DNA of 64,000 bases, taken from positions 3,100,001 through 3,164,000 of the forward strand of contig NZ_CP066129.1 in assembly GCF_019242955.1 (NCBI RefSeq). Reading direction: 5' to 3'. A model generated the notes under the pieces. It saw nothing but the letters and a program-made list of their open reading frames with translations. It had not been told where the DNA came from and ran no database searches. Positions 1 to 8,635 of the stretch are shown piece by piece. The position numbers were made by a program, and so were the translations under genes. Within the stretch, counting starts at the first letter, position 1. Every line of letters starts with the position of its first letter. This DNA comes from Morganella morganii. GTDB taxonomy: Bacteria > Pseudomonadota > Gammaproteobacteria > Enterobacterales > Enterobacteriaceae.

Positions 1-115
1 GATATTTAATAGAAATAATTTCGTAAGAATACTTAAGATATATTTACATTTATACCTTATCACTCGCTTAAGAAATGCCGCTCCGGGTTATGTGTTAGTT
101 ACATCACAGAAAAAA

Positions 116-146
116 TACATATGTATAGCTATAATTTACATATGTA
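116..146 (+). promoter_or_regulatory. mtnK promoter with paired palindromic operators
   Basis: Two identical perfect palindromes, TACATATGTA, lie at 116-125 and 137-146, spaced 21 bp centre to centre (two helical turns). A consensus -10 hexamer TATAAT sits exactly between them at 130-135, and no good -35 box is visible. Two dyads flanking the -10 are what a dimeric repressor site would look like. The cognate regulator is unknown. Confidence 0.45.
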
Positions 147-176
147 GCCACTTATCTCTGTTTCTGAGGTTATCTT

Positions 177-1442
177 ATGATGCAACAATCCCCTGCCGGA
201 TATACCCCGCAAACCTGTGACACACTTCCTGCTTACCTGTCCTCACATTTACCCGGTGAACTGCTGCCCGGAGGCGTGCCGGAATCCTGGCAGATTGAGG
301 AAATCGGTGACGGTAATCTCAATCTGGTATTTATTGTCAGAGGCAGTGAGAGAGCCCTGGTGGTGAAACAATCCCTGCCGTACGTCCGTGCAGCCGGTGA
401 ATCCTGGAAACTCTCTTTGCAGCGCAATTATTTCGAATATCATGCGCTGTCACAGGAAAAGCGTTTCGCGCCGGACTGTGTACCGGACGTCTATTTCTAT
501 GATGAAAGCATGGCACTGTTTGCGATGGAATATCTCGCTGACCATATCATTCTGCGCAAGGCGCTGATTGCCGGTGAATATGTTCCTCAGCTGGCAGAAA
601 AAATTGGTCTGTTTATGGCACGGACACTGTTTCATACCTCAGATATCGGTATGGCGGCACAGGAAAAGAAAGCACTGACCGCCCAGTTCTCCGCCAACCA
701 TGAATTATGCAAAATCACCGAAGACCTGATTTTTACCGAGCCTTATTTTCCGGCACCGCGTAATAATCACACCTCCCCCCAGCTCGATCGTGATGCAAAA
801 GCCGTGATGCTGGACAGGGAAATGGTGCAGGTCGCGATGCGCTATAAATACAAGTTTATGACTCAGGCGCAGGCACTGCTGCACGGGGACTTACATTCGG
901 GTTCTGTCATGGTCGGTACTGATTCTGTTCAGGTCATTGATCCTGAATTCAGCTTTATGGGGCCGATGGCCTTTGATACCGGCAACTATACCGGCAACTT
1001 ATATATGGCCTGGTTCTCTCAGCCCGGACACCGGGAAACCGAAGAGGAAACCACACGCTATCAGCAATGGCTGTTATCACAGATAAGACAGACCCGAGCT
1101 GTCTTTGAGGCGGAGTTCCGTCGCCTGTGGACAGAAAAATCACAGGGCGATGCCTGGCCGCGCGAGCTGTATCAGGACGGCATGTTTGATGACAAATTCC
1201 TGAAAGCCGCACAGGACAGTTTCTTCGCAGAGCTGTTTCAGGACACCCTGGTCAACGCCGGGCTGGAGATCAACCGCCGCCTGCTCGGGTTTGCCGGTGT
1301 CGCTGATTTCAAAACCATTGCTGATGTGGATAAACGCGCGGCACTTGAGCGCAGAGCACTGAAACTGGCACGGGAGCTGATTGTTAACGCCCGCCATTAC
1401 CACAGTTTTGAGGATGTTGAAGCCTTTCTTGCTTACTGTTAA
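177..1442 (+). CDS. mtnK: S-methyl-5-thioribose kinase
   Basis: Cytoplasmic kinase that phosphorylates 5-methylthioribose at C1 with ATP; in the related shunt it also takes 5-deoxyribose. The 421 residues fit the usual MtnK length of about 400. The catalytic HGDLH motif starts at about residue 236 (Asp238), followed by the metal-binding VIDPEFSFMGPMAFD block and the typical GNYTGNL stretch. ATG 177 has GAGG seven bases upstream; a second ATG follows at 180. The gene is followed within 25 bp by mtnA and then an aldolase, so the three are probably one transcript. No mtnB, C, D or E gene is nearby, which points away from the full methionine salvage pathway. Confidence 0.95.
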   Translation: MMQQSPAGYTPQTCDTLPAYLSSHLPGELLPGGVPESWQIEEIGDGNLNLVFIVRGSERALVVKQSLPYVRAAGESWKLSLQRNYFEYHALSQEKRFAPDCVPDVYFYDESMALFAMEYLADHIILRKALIAGEYVPQLAEKIGLFMARTLFHTSDIGMAAQEKKALTAQFSANHELCKITEDLIFTEPYFPAPRNNHTSPQLDRDAKAVMLDREMVQVAMRYKYKFMTQAQALLHGDLHSGSVMVGTDSVQVIDPEFSFMGPMAFDTGNYTGNLYMAWFSQPGHRETEEETTRYQQWLLSQIRQTRAVFEAEFRRLWTEKSQGDAWPRELYQDGMFDDKFLKAAQDSFFAELFQDTLVNAGLEINRRLLGFAGVADFKTIADVDKRAALERRALKLARELIVNARHYHSFEDVEAFLAYC

Positions 1443-1466
1443 GCATCACCTGCACACGAGGTTATA

Positions 1467-2576
1467 ATGAAAATTCACGGGAAACATTACCGTTCCGTCT
1501 GGCTGGCAGACAATGACATTCACGTCTGTATTTTTGATCAGACAAAACTGCCGTTTGAAGTCAGTATCATCACACTGACAACGATGGAGGAAGCCGCAAC
1601 CGCCATCAAAGATATGTGGGTACGCGGCGCGCCGCTGATTGGCGCCGTGGCCGCTTACGGTGTGGCACTGGCGATGCACCGCGACAGCAGTGATGCCGCC
1701 CTGCAAAAATCATATGACGTGCTGGTTGCCACCCGTCCGACCGCAATTAACCTGAAATGGGCACTGGACAGAATCTGCGGTGCACTGACACCACTGCCGG
1801 CAGCAGAACGCCGTGATGCCGCTTACCGCATTGCCGCCGAAATTGCAGATGAAGATGCGGAAATCTGCCACCGCATCGGCGAACACGGACTGACTGTCAT
1901 CCGTGACATTGCCGCCCGCAAGAAACCGGGCGAACCGGTCAATATCCTGACCCATTGTAATGCAGGCTGGCTGGCCACCGTTGACTGGGGCACTGCACTG
2001 TCACCAATTTATCAGGCTTATGATGAAGGTATTAATATTCACGTCTGGGTGGATGAAACCCGTCCGCGTAACCAGGGCGGGCTGACCGCCTTTGAACTGG
2101 GTTCACACGGTGTGCCGCACACTCTGATTGCCGATAACGCAGGGGGACACCTGATGCAGCACGGCGAAGTGGATATGTGTATTGTCGGTACTGATCGCAC
2201 TACTGCACGCGGGGATGTCTGCAATAAAATCGGTACTTACCTGAAAGCGCTGGCGGCCAAAGCCAGTAACGTGCCGTTTTATGTGGCGCTGCCGTCACCG
2301 ACCCTCGATTTCACGGTATGGGACGGTGTAAAAGAGATCCCGATTGAACAGCGCAACGGTGAAGAACAGTCACACGTTTTCGGTATCACGCCGGAAGGCA
2401 CCCGCAGTTGGGTGAATACGGCCCCGGCGGGCACCCGCTGCGGCAACTACGCCTTTGATGTCACTCCGGCAGAATACGTTACCGGGCTGATTACCGAACG
2501 CGGTATTTGTGACGCCTCTCCGGCCGGACTGAAAGCGATGTTCCCGGAGATGTGGCCGTCAGAGTATGAGGTGTAA
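1467..2576 (+). CDS. mtnA: S-methyl-5-thioribose-1-phosphate isomerase
   Basis: Isomerises 5-methylthioribose-1-phosphate to 5-methylthioribulose-1-phosphate, and the 5-deoxy analogue in the shunt pathway. The protein has 369 residues, normal for the eIF2B-related MtnA family. Visible motifs are [16 protein letters not shown] near the N-terminus, the catalytic-cysteine block [12 protein letters not shown] around residue 160, and the aspartate block [19 protein letters not shown] around residue 245. SD GAGG precedes ATG 1467. It lies between mtnK and the aldolase gene and is separated from the latter by only 2 bp, so translation is likely coupled. Confidence 0.95.
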   Translation: MKIHGKHYRSVWLADNDIHVCIFDQTKLPFEVSIITLTTMEEAATAIKDMWVRGAPLIGAVAAYGVALAMHRDSSDAALQKSYDVLVATRPTAINLKWALDRICGALTPLPAAERRDAAYRIAAEIADEDAEICHRIGEHGLTVIRDIAARKKPGEPVNILTHCNAGWLATVDWGTALSPIYQAYDEGINIHVWVDETRPRNQGGLTAFELGSHGVPHTLIADNAGGHLMQHGEVDMCIVGTDRTTARGDVCNKIGTYLKALAAKASNVPFYVALPSPTLDFTVWDGVKEIPIEQRNGEEQSHVFGITPEGTRSWVNTAPAGTRCGNYAFDVTPAEYVTGLITERGICDASPAGLKAMFPEMWPSEYEV

Positions 2577-2578
2577 TC

Positions 2579-3226
2579 ATGACCCGCACTGAACTGGCAC
2601 AACAGATTATCGATACCTGCCTGAAAATGAATGCAAGCGGACTGAACCAGGGCACTTCCGGGAATGTCAGCGCCCGCTGGCAGGAGGGTATGCTGATCAC
2701 CCCGAGCGGTGTTCCCTATGAAAAGCTGACACCGGACAGCATTGTGTACATGGACAGCAGCGGACAGGCAGAGGCGGATAAAATCCCGTCGAGTGAGTGG
2801 CATTTTCACCTGAGCTGCTATCAGGCACGTCCTGAGCTGAACGCAGTGGTACATAATCACGCGCTGAATACGGCGGCGGTATCCATTCTTAATGAATCCA
2901 TTCCTGCGATCCATTATATGGTCGCCGTGACCGGAACTGATCACATTCCCTGCGTACCGTATGCCACCTTCGGCACGCATGAACTGGCGGATATTGTTGC
3001 GGAAGGAATTAAAACCAGTAAAGCTCTGATTATGCAGCATCACGGTATGCTGGTGATGGAAGTTAACCTGGAAAAGGCGCTGTGGCTGGCGCATGAAACC
3101 GAAGTATTATCTGCGCTGTATCTGAAAATCCGCGCCATCACGCCGGATGTGCCGGTGCTGAGTGCAGAAGAGATGCAGCGGGTGCTGGGGAAATTCAAAA
3201 CCTACGGACTGAAAACCGGAAAATAG
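2579..3226 (+). CDS. class II aldolase of the DHAP shunt (L-fuculose-phosphate aldolase family)
   Basis: Zinc-dependent class II aldolase/adducin fold, 215 residues, the same length as FucA. Catalytic and zinc residues are visible in EWHFHLSCYQARPELN (catalytic Glu), VVHNHALNT (two His ligands) and MQHHGMLVM (third His). By sequence alone it would be called FucA. Its place directly behind mtnK-mtnA matches the known mtnK-mtnA-ald2 clusters, in which the aldolase splits 5-methylthioribulose-1-P or 5-deoxyribulose-1-P into dihydroxyacetone phosphate and an aldehyde. The substrate assignment is inferred from context. SD GAGGTG eight bases before the ATG overlaps the end of mtnA. A terminator follows. 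Confidence 0.88.
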   Translation: MTRTELAQQIIDTCLKMNASGLNQGTSGNVSARWQEGMLITPSGVPYEKLTPDSIVYMDSSGQAEADKIPSSEWHFHLSCYQARPELNAVVHNHALNTAAVSILNESIPAIHYMVAVTGTDHIPCVPYATFGTHELADIVAEGIKTSKALIMQHHGMLVMEVNLEKALWLAHETEVLSALYLKIRAITPDVPVLSAEEMQRVLGKFKTYGLKTGK

Positions 3227-3242
3227 TGATGTCCGGCGGCAG

Positions 3243-3267
3243 AAAACGGTGCAATGCATCGTTTTTT
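3243..3267 (+). terminator. terminator of the mtnK-mtnA-aldolase operon
   Basis: Inverted repeat with AAAACG and CGTTTT arms and an inner TGCA-A-TGCA stem, running into a run of T at 3262-3267, 17 bp after the aldolase stop. Confidence 0.75.
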
Positions 3268-3295
3268 GTCACCCTGAGTAATTAATTATTTTAAA

Positions 3296-3310
3296 TGATA
3301 ATCATTTGCA
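3296..3310 (+). promoter_or_regulatory. Fur-like box before the small lipoprotein gene
   Basis: TGATAATCATTTGCA matches the 7-1-7 Fur motif (TGATAAT-n-ATTATCA) with two mismatches in the right half. It lies 42-56 bp upstream of the lipoprotein ATG. Called on motif only. Confidence 0.5.
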
Positions 3311-3351
3311 ATATAATAAAAATCTTAATGTATTTGTTATTTAAGGTTTTT

Positions 3352-3708
3352 ATGAAAAAAGTCATTTGTTATGCTGCGTTTGTCTCTGCCGCCCTGCTCC
3401 TGTCCGGATGTGCTGCCACAAAAAATCCCCCGCCATTCAGCGAAAAAAGTATTGAAGAGTGCAGCCGCTATCTGCCGGACGGCATCGCTTACTATGTCAG
3501 GATTGAGGGCGAAGTGGATTTAAACAAGCAGTTTAACGGTGATATCAATGTAACCGCATTACAGGACAGTGCACCTTCCGTTGCCTTTAATCATGACATG
3601 ATCAAAACCGGTGCGGATAAATACATGGATTGTGCTATTCAGCTGCTGAATAACGGTAAAGGCGACACCCGGACGCCGGAAGAAAAAGCCGCGGCAGAAA
3701 AACAGTAA
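3352..3708 (+). CDS. small lipoprotein of unknown function
   Basis: 118 residues from ATG 3352, chosen over an in-frame ATG at 3295 because it has AAGG at good spacing and begins the signal peptide (MKKVICYAAFVSAALLLSGC). The lipobox LSGC predicts lipidation at Cys20, and Ala at +2 predicts outer-membrane sorting. The mature part has two further cysteines (EECSRY and MDCAIQ) that could form a disulfide, and a charged C-terminal tail (EEKAAAEKQ). No family recognised. It is monocistronic between two terminators, behind a Fur-like box, which suggests an iron-responsive envelope protein. Confidence 0.75.
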   Translation: MKKVICYAAFVSAALLLSGCAATKNPPPFSEKSIEECSRYLPDGIAYYVRIEGEVDLNKQFNGDINVTALQDSAPSVAFNHDMIKTGADKYMDCAIQLLNNGKGDTRTPEEKAAAEKQ

Positions 3709-3732
3709 CCACGGATATTAATGCTTTCATGT

Positions 3733-3759
3733 AAAAAAAACCGCCGGACGGCGGTTTTT
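3733..3759. terminator. bidirectional terminator
   Basis: Stem CCGCC-GGA-CGGCGG extended by a run of A on the left and a run of T on the right, placed between the convergent ends of the lipoprotein gene and the SorC-type regulator gene. Works on either strand. Confidence 0.85.
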
Positions 3760-3763
3760 GCAC

Positions 3764-4750
3764 TTATTTCTCTGACAGCAAATGTGACGCTATCAGCGGA
3801 TCAACAATCAAATCAGAAACATAACCGCCGCACAACGCTCCGCGGGTAGCGGCGATATTTTGTTCACCGGTGGCAATAAAAATCCGCCGCGCAATGTTAC
3901 GCAGCTGCGGCAGCCGGATACCGAGGATACGGGCATCCGTATGGGTATCCAGCGGTTCACCGGCCTGATCATAAAAACGTCCGCAGATAACGCCGACAGC
4001 GCCTTTGCGGCGGAAATCGGCCATTTCCTCCGCCGTGATCACCCCGGCGCGGATCAGCGGGTTCTCTTCAGTGACATTTCCGGCGACAAACAACGCTTTG
4101 GTGCAGCGTTCAAGCTGGGCAAAATTTGCCTGAATAATAGGCTCACGGCGCAATGCATCCGCCAGTTCCGCAGAACTGACAATCGCGGGCACATGCAGAT
4201 ACACACACTCGCCGCCGAACTTACCGGCAATCAGCGAGGAGGACTCCACCGTGGTGAAATCCGGCTGCGACGGCACCGAGCCGAGCATCTGCAATACGGT
4301 CATATTGCGGATCACTTTGGGTGTCAGACACTTCGCCATATGATGAATTGTCCGTCCCCAGGCCACACCGAGCATATCCCCGTCCTCAATCACCTGACTG
4401 AGATACACCCCGGCGGCCTGCGCCATATTTTCCCGGCGGCGGGCAGAATCCGCAGCCGCTTCCGCGACCGGGTTATCCGGCACCACCAGCACATTGGTCA
4501 GATTAAATTTCTGTTTCAGTGACAACGCCATATCGATGAGGCTGTAACGCGCCATATCAAGGCTGATATGCACCACACCGTTTTCCCGGGCTGTTTGCAG
4601 GTATTTCACTACGGTCACACGGGAAATTCCCATTACATCAGCCACTTCTGTCTGACTGAGACCGGACTGATAATAGAGCCATGCGGCCTGCAAAACCGGA
4701 TCATTACCGAACAGCAGGCGTCCGGCCGGGCGGTTGTCACTGTTTGTCAT
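3764..4750 (-). CDS. SorC-family sugar-responsive transcriptional regulator
   Basis: 328 residues, typical for SorC/DeoR-type regulators. An N-terminal helix-turn-helix ([20 protein letters not shown], about residues 31-50) is followed by a sugar-phosphate-binding SorC domain with the characteristic [14 protein letters not shown] and [17 protein letters not shown] segments. Family members sense phosphorylated sugars and control the adjacent sugar operon, but the target here is unclear. The start codon overlaps the rimO stop as ATGA, so it is translationally coupled to rimO. The mtnK operon, which handles sugar phosphates, lies just beyond and is one possible target; this is inference only. 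Confidence 0.85.
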   Translation of the reverse strand: MTNSDNRPAGRLLFGNDPVLQAAWLYYQSGLSQTEVADVMGISRVTVVKYLQTARENGVVHISLDMARYSLIDMALSLKQKFNLTNVLVVPDNPVAEAAADSARRRENMAQAAGVYLSQVIEDGDMLGVAWGRTIHHMAKCLTPKVIRNMTVLQMLGSVPSQPDFTTVESSSLIAGKFGGECVYLHVPAIVSSAELADALRREPIIQANFAQLERCTKALFVAGNVTEENPLIRAGVITAEEMADFRRKGAVGVICGRFYDQAGEPLDTHTDARILGIRLPQLRNIARRIFIATGEQNIAATRGALCGGYVSDLIVDPLIASHLLSEK

Positions 4751-6066
4751 GCGTCGCGCACCACACTGCCCCAGAGATCATACTCATCGGCATGTTCAAT
4801 GTTCACCATCACAATATCCCCCGGCTGCACATCAAATTCGCCGTTGAGATACACCATACCGTCGATTTCCGGTGCATCTGCCATACTGCGGCCGACTGCG
4901 CCCTCTTCTTCATCAACCTCATCAATAATCACCGGCAGTGTACGGCCGACTTTTTCTGCCAGACGCTCAGCAGAGATCTGCTGCTGTAACTGCATAAAGC
5001 GGTGATAGCGCTCTTCTTTGATCTCTTCCGGCACCTGATCCGGTAATTCGTTGGCATGCGCCCCTTCCACCGGACTGTATTTAAAGCAGCCCACGCGATC
5101 CAGACGGGCTTCTGCCAGGAAATCCAGCAGCATCTGAAAGTCTTCTTCGGTTTCACCCGGGAAGCCGACAATAAAGGTGGAACGCAGTGTCAGTTCCGGA
5201 CAGATTTCGCGCCAGCGTTTGATACGCTCCAGTGTGCGCTCAACGGCACCCGGACGCTTCATCAGCTTCAGGATACGCGGGCTGGCGTGCTGTAACGGGA
5301 TATCCAGATACGGCAGAATTTTGCCTTCCGCCATCAGCGGGATCACATCATCCACATGCGGATACGGATACACATAGTGCAGACGCACCCACACGCCGAG
5401 CTGGGATAACTGCTCACACAGACCGATCATGCTGGTTTTCACCGGCAGGCCGTCGCGGAACCCGGTACGGTGTTTGATATCCGCACCATAGGCAGACGTA
5501 TCCTGGGAGATCACCAGCAGTTCTTTCACACCTGCCTCAACCAGACGCTGCGCTTCACCCAGCACCTCGCCGATCGGGCGGCTGTCCAGATCACCACGCA
5601 TGGACGGGATAATGCAGAATGTACAGCGGTGGTTACAGCCTTCTGAAATTTTCAGATACGCGTAATGGCGCGGTGTCAGTTTCACGCCCTGCTCCGGCAC
5701 CAGGCTGGTGAACGGATCATGCGCCGGTTTCGGCACATATTTACGGACACTCGCCAGCACCTGTTCATAACTGTGCGGGCCGGTGATTTCCAGTACTTTC
5801 GGGTGAACTTCACGGATCTGGTCTTCTTTTGCACCCAGACATCCGGTCACGATCACTTTACCGTTTTCCGCCAGTGCCTCGCCGATAGCTTCCAGGGACT
5901 CCTGCACAGCACTGTCAATAAAACCGCAGGTATTAACGATCACTACATCAGCATCATCATAGCTCGGCACGATCTGGTAACCATCCGTACGCAATTCAGT
6001 CAGAATACGCTCGGAATCTACCAGGTTTTTCGGGCAGCCTAATGATAAAAATCCAATCTTTGCCAT
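4747..6066 (-). CDS. rimO: ribosomal protein uS12 methylthiotransferase
   Basis: Radical-SAM enzyme that methylthiolates the conserved aspartate of ribosomal protein S12. The 439 residues match E. coli RimO. The N-terminal UPF0004 domain carries three cluster cysteines (Cys11 in SLGCPKN, Cys47 in VNTCGF, Cys76 in VTGCLGA). The radical-SAM motif CNHRCTFC is at 144-151, followed by a C-terminal TRAM domain ending [16 protein letters not shown]. It shares four bases with the following SorC regulator gene. There is no obvious SD before ATG 6066; an A/T-rich TATAAT-like string lies immediately upstream. Confidence 0.97.
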   Translation of the reverse strand: MAKIGFLSLGCPKNLVDSERILTELRTDGYQIVPSYDDADVVIVNTCGFIDSAVQESLEAIGEALAENGKVIVTGCLGAKEDQIREVHPKVLEITGPHSYEQVLASVRKYVPKPAHDPFTSLVPEQGVKLTPRHYAYLKISEGCNHRCTFCIIPSMRGDLDSRPIGEVLGEAQRLVEAGVKELLVISQDTSAYGADIKHRTGFRDGLPVKTSMIGLCEQLSQLGVWVRLHYVYPYPHVDDVIPLMAEGKILPYLDIPLQHASPRILKLMKRPGAVERTLERIKRWREICPELTLRSTFIVGFPGETEEDFQMLLDFLAEARLDRVGCFKYSPVEGAHANELPDQVPEEIKEERYHRFMQLQQQISAERLAEKVGRTLPVIIDEVDEEEGAVGRSMADAPEIDGMVYLNGEFDVQPGDIVMVNIEHADEYDLWGSVVRDA

Positions 6067-6329
6067 TTATTATATAATCTTTAATTGAGAAAGCATGAAG
6101 TATACAGGATGCCAAAACTTTATTCATATGTAAGATGCCCCCTGTCAGCAAGATAAAATCACGGCCCCGGAACAACAGCCGGTGAGCTGAACTACCCCGG
6201 AATCAGAGTTGCTTACCTGTCAATATATAGCAGAATAAAACCGCAGCTTTAATGATTATATCCGGGCCCGGCATTGTTATCATAATCCGGATGAATTGCT
6301 GTAATATTAAAAAACAGCTATCTGAATCA

Positions 6330-6361
6330 TCAGTACTATGTAATATCAGCACTATGTAATA
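6330..6361. repeat. 16-bp tandem duplication at the permease 3' end
   Basis: Two copies of a 16-bp unit (TCAGTACTATGTAATA, then TCAGCACTATGTAATA) abut directly, and the start of a third (TCA) supplies the stop codon of the permease gene. Likely a local slippage duplication. Confidence 0.7.
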
Positions 6362-8635
6362 TCAGGCAGCTTTTGATTTCCGCCAAACCAGACGATACAT
6401 AGCCAGTAAAAATAATATAATGGCTAACAACGATATTTTTATGATGACGGGCATCAACTCATAAATACCAGCCCCCTGAGAGTTCAGCATAGTAAACCCG
6501 CTTATCATTGTACTTGATGGAAAGATTTCCATCGTTTTTACAACCCAGCCGGGCATATTAAACGTAGGGAACGAGGCACCTGATGCATAAAAAATAACCA
6601 TCGAAGTAGCCGACAGGATCTGCATCGGACGGTTAATATTATCCAGAAAACTACCAATCAGCATCGCCATTGAACTTACTGCCGCAGAAAACAGAACAAT
6701 CAGCCAAAGCTGTAAAAACATATTGCCTTCATTAGGATACCCTTGTAAGTAATAAACCCAGCCAAACACAAAAATTGCCCCGAAAAAACCAACTATAAAC
6801 AAGCCCAGAAACGTTCCGGTAAATTGCGATAAATTAATATTGGTTAAACCGACGCTATTACGTAATGCGATGAGCATAGAACCGGCAAAAATAAGTGTTT
6901 GCTGAAGTATGATAATAAATACCAGCGGCATAATAAAAGATTCATATCCCAGCGTGGGATTATAGAGAGGAAGAGAAATAATATTATTGGCGGCTTCAGG
7001 TGTTAATCTGTTCACATCTGTCGTAGAGCTTATTGCATTAGTCACTGCCGCTCTCAAATCGGCAGCGACAGCCATATAACCGCCTGACAGGTGTACATCG
7101 ATCCCGGCGTCTCCTCCTCTGATAAGATTATTTTTAAAATCGTTATCAATAGTTATCACTGCGGAAACTTTTCTGTTGCGCAATGAATTTAATGCATCAG
7201 ACAGAGAACTATCAACCCGGGTAACATCAATCTCACGGGTAGTTTGCAGATTGTCGATCAGGTTACGTGACAATGATGATTGATCAAAATCGACCACCGC
7301 AACGGGAAGTTTGAGGTTAATCTGTGCCTTATAGGCACTTGGATAGAAAATACTATAAAGAATCAATGACATAATTGCCGTTGAAAATATAGGCTGAGAT
7401 TTTTTTATTGATGTGAGAGTACTGATAAAGCTCTCTCTAATACCATCAAACTTTACATTCTCCTGAAACGTTGCCGGCTGCTGCTTATATTTACGTTTCC
7501 CCGCCAGTATAAAAGAGACCGTTAAAGGTATGATGATATAGAGTGACAGGATACCAAACTGGTACAAGCTTGTTGTGATATCACTGCCAAGATTGACCTG
7601 CTCTAATTGTATGCGGTAATAGTGAGTAAATGGCTGAAAGTTACTCCAGAATTTAGCCCAGCCATTGGCATTCAAAATGGACAGCGTACCATCAGAGTAA
7701 GTTAATGCAGCACTGGTATATACCGTTGAGATACTTAATGCTGTAAGTACATTTCGTGTTATTGAAATAAACATAATGGCGATAGATGCAGTGAGAAGAC
7801 ACAGCATAAATATCGCCAGTATTAATAACCATGAATTACCTGAAATCGGCCAGCCCCGTCCCACTGTTTGCCAGACATTAAATATTAAATTCCACAGAAA
7901 AATAATAGTTATATAGGGAAGACAACGGGAAATAACCTGAATTGACAGATAGATTCTGCCTTTCTTAATCCGGCCGGCGCAAAGCTTACCGTCTTCAAAA
8001 AAACGTCCGATAGCGCAAATTACAGCACTGCTCAGGACTATACTCAGTAACACCGGTATTGCGATTGGCGTCAGGAATCTTTCATAACTATTTTGCGGAT
8101 TGCTGATACTGACTACTTGTATGTTTGGCACTGAGCTGCCCGTACCTTTATGCTCAGCACCCAATGATTTCCTGTTATTGAGTGAGCTATAGGCATCATT
8201 CACCGCAGCCTGCAATCCGATAAACGCAGCATTACCTGTCGATCTGAACTGTCCGTTATAACGAATGATGACCTTATTATCATCCTGACGGATAGTTGAT
8301 CCGGATGCACCACGGGGGATCTCTATAAAAGCATAAATTTTCATGCTTTTCATCAGGCGTTGAGCCAGGGCAACATTTTCCGGTATTTCTGTTAACTCAA
8401 TACTCTTCGATGCATCAATATTCCTGATTATTTCCCGGCTCAATGATGAATGGTCGTAATCCACCAGTGCTACCGGTATTTTCTCAGGCACACCGGAACT
8501 GAACATCGCGCAGACAAAAGTTAATAAAAATACCGGCACAATAAACAGTAAAATTTTCATGTAGCGATCATGACAGATGAAATTAATTTCATCTGTCAAT
8601 GAGGCTGAAAAGTCCGCTAAGGTTTTATTAGTCAT
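6362..8635 (-). CDS. double-length ABC-2 type permease, two fused YhhJ-like halves, no ATPase
   Basis: 757 residues from ATG 8635; an upstream in-frame TTG at 8653 would add six residues but overlaps the preceding gene more. The protein is an internal duplication. Each half has an N-terminal membrane helix, a large extracytoplasmic segment starting VALVDYDHSSLSREIIRNI in the first half and VAVVDFDQSSLSRNLIDNL in the second, then about five membrane helices of the ABC-2 permease type. Normal YhhJ/YbhR permeases are about 370 residues with one such unit. No ATP-binding domain is present in this gene or its operon. It overlaps the HlyD-type gene by 8 bp. Codon use is visibly more AT-rich than the neighbouring rbbA region, suggesting separate acquisition. 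Function probably envelope export; substrate unknown. Confidence 0.85.
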   Translation of the reverse strand: MTNKTLADFSASLTDEINFICHDRYMKILLFIVPVFLLTFVCAMFSSGVPEKIPVALVDYDHSSLSREIIRNIDASKSIELTEIPENVALAQRLMKSMKIYAFIEIPRGASGSTIRQDDNKVIIRYNGQFRSTGNAAFIGLQAAVNDAYSSLNNRKSLGAEHKGTGSSVPNIQVVSISNPQNSYERFLTPIAIPVLLSIVLSSAVICAIGRFFEDGKLCAGRIKKGRIYLSIQVISRCLPYITIIFLWNLIFNVWQTVGRGWPISGNSWLLILAIFMLCLLTASIAIMFISITRNVLTALSISTVYTSAALTYSDGTLSILNANGWAKFWSNFQPFTHYYRIQLEQVNLGSDITTSLYQFGILSLYIIIPLTVSFILAGKRKYKQQPATFQENVKFDGIRESFISTLTSIKKSQPIFSTAIMSLILYSIFYPSAYKAQINLKLPVAVVDFDQSSLSRNLIDNLQTTREIDVTRVDSSLSDALNSLRNRKVSAVITIDNDFKNNLIRGGDAGIDVHLSGGYMAVAADLRAAVTNAISSTTDVNRLTPEAANNIISLPLYNPTLGYESFIMPLVFIIILQQTLIFAGSMLIALRNSVGLTNINLSQFTGTFLGLFIVGFFGAIFVFGWVYYLQGYPNEGNMFLQLWLIVLFSAAVSSMAMLIGSFLDNINRPMQILSATSMVIFYASGASFPTFNMPGWVVKTMEIFPSSTMISGFTMLNSQGAGIYELMPVIIKISLLAIILFLLAMYRLVWRKSKAA

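Noticed and set aside
91-108. CRP site before mtnK (TGTGT...TCACA)
   Set aside because: The half-sites are eight bases apart instead of six, so it does not fit CRP.
2579-3226. Calling the aldolase fucA
   Set aside because: No fucose genes adjoin; the mtnK-mtnA context points to the methylthioribulose/deoxyribulose-phosphate aldolase.
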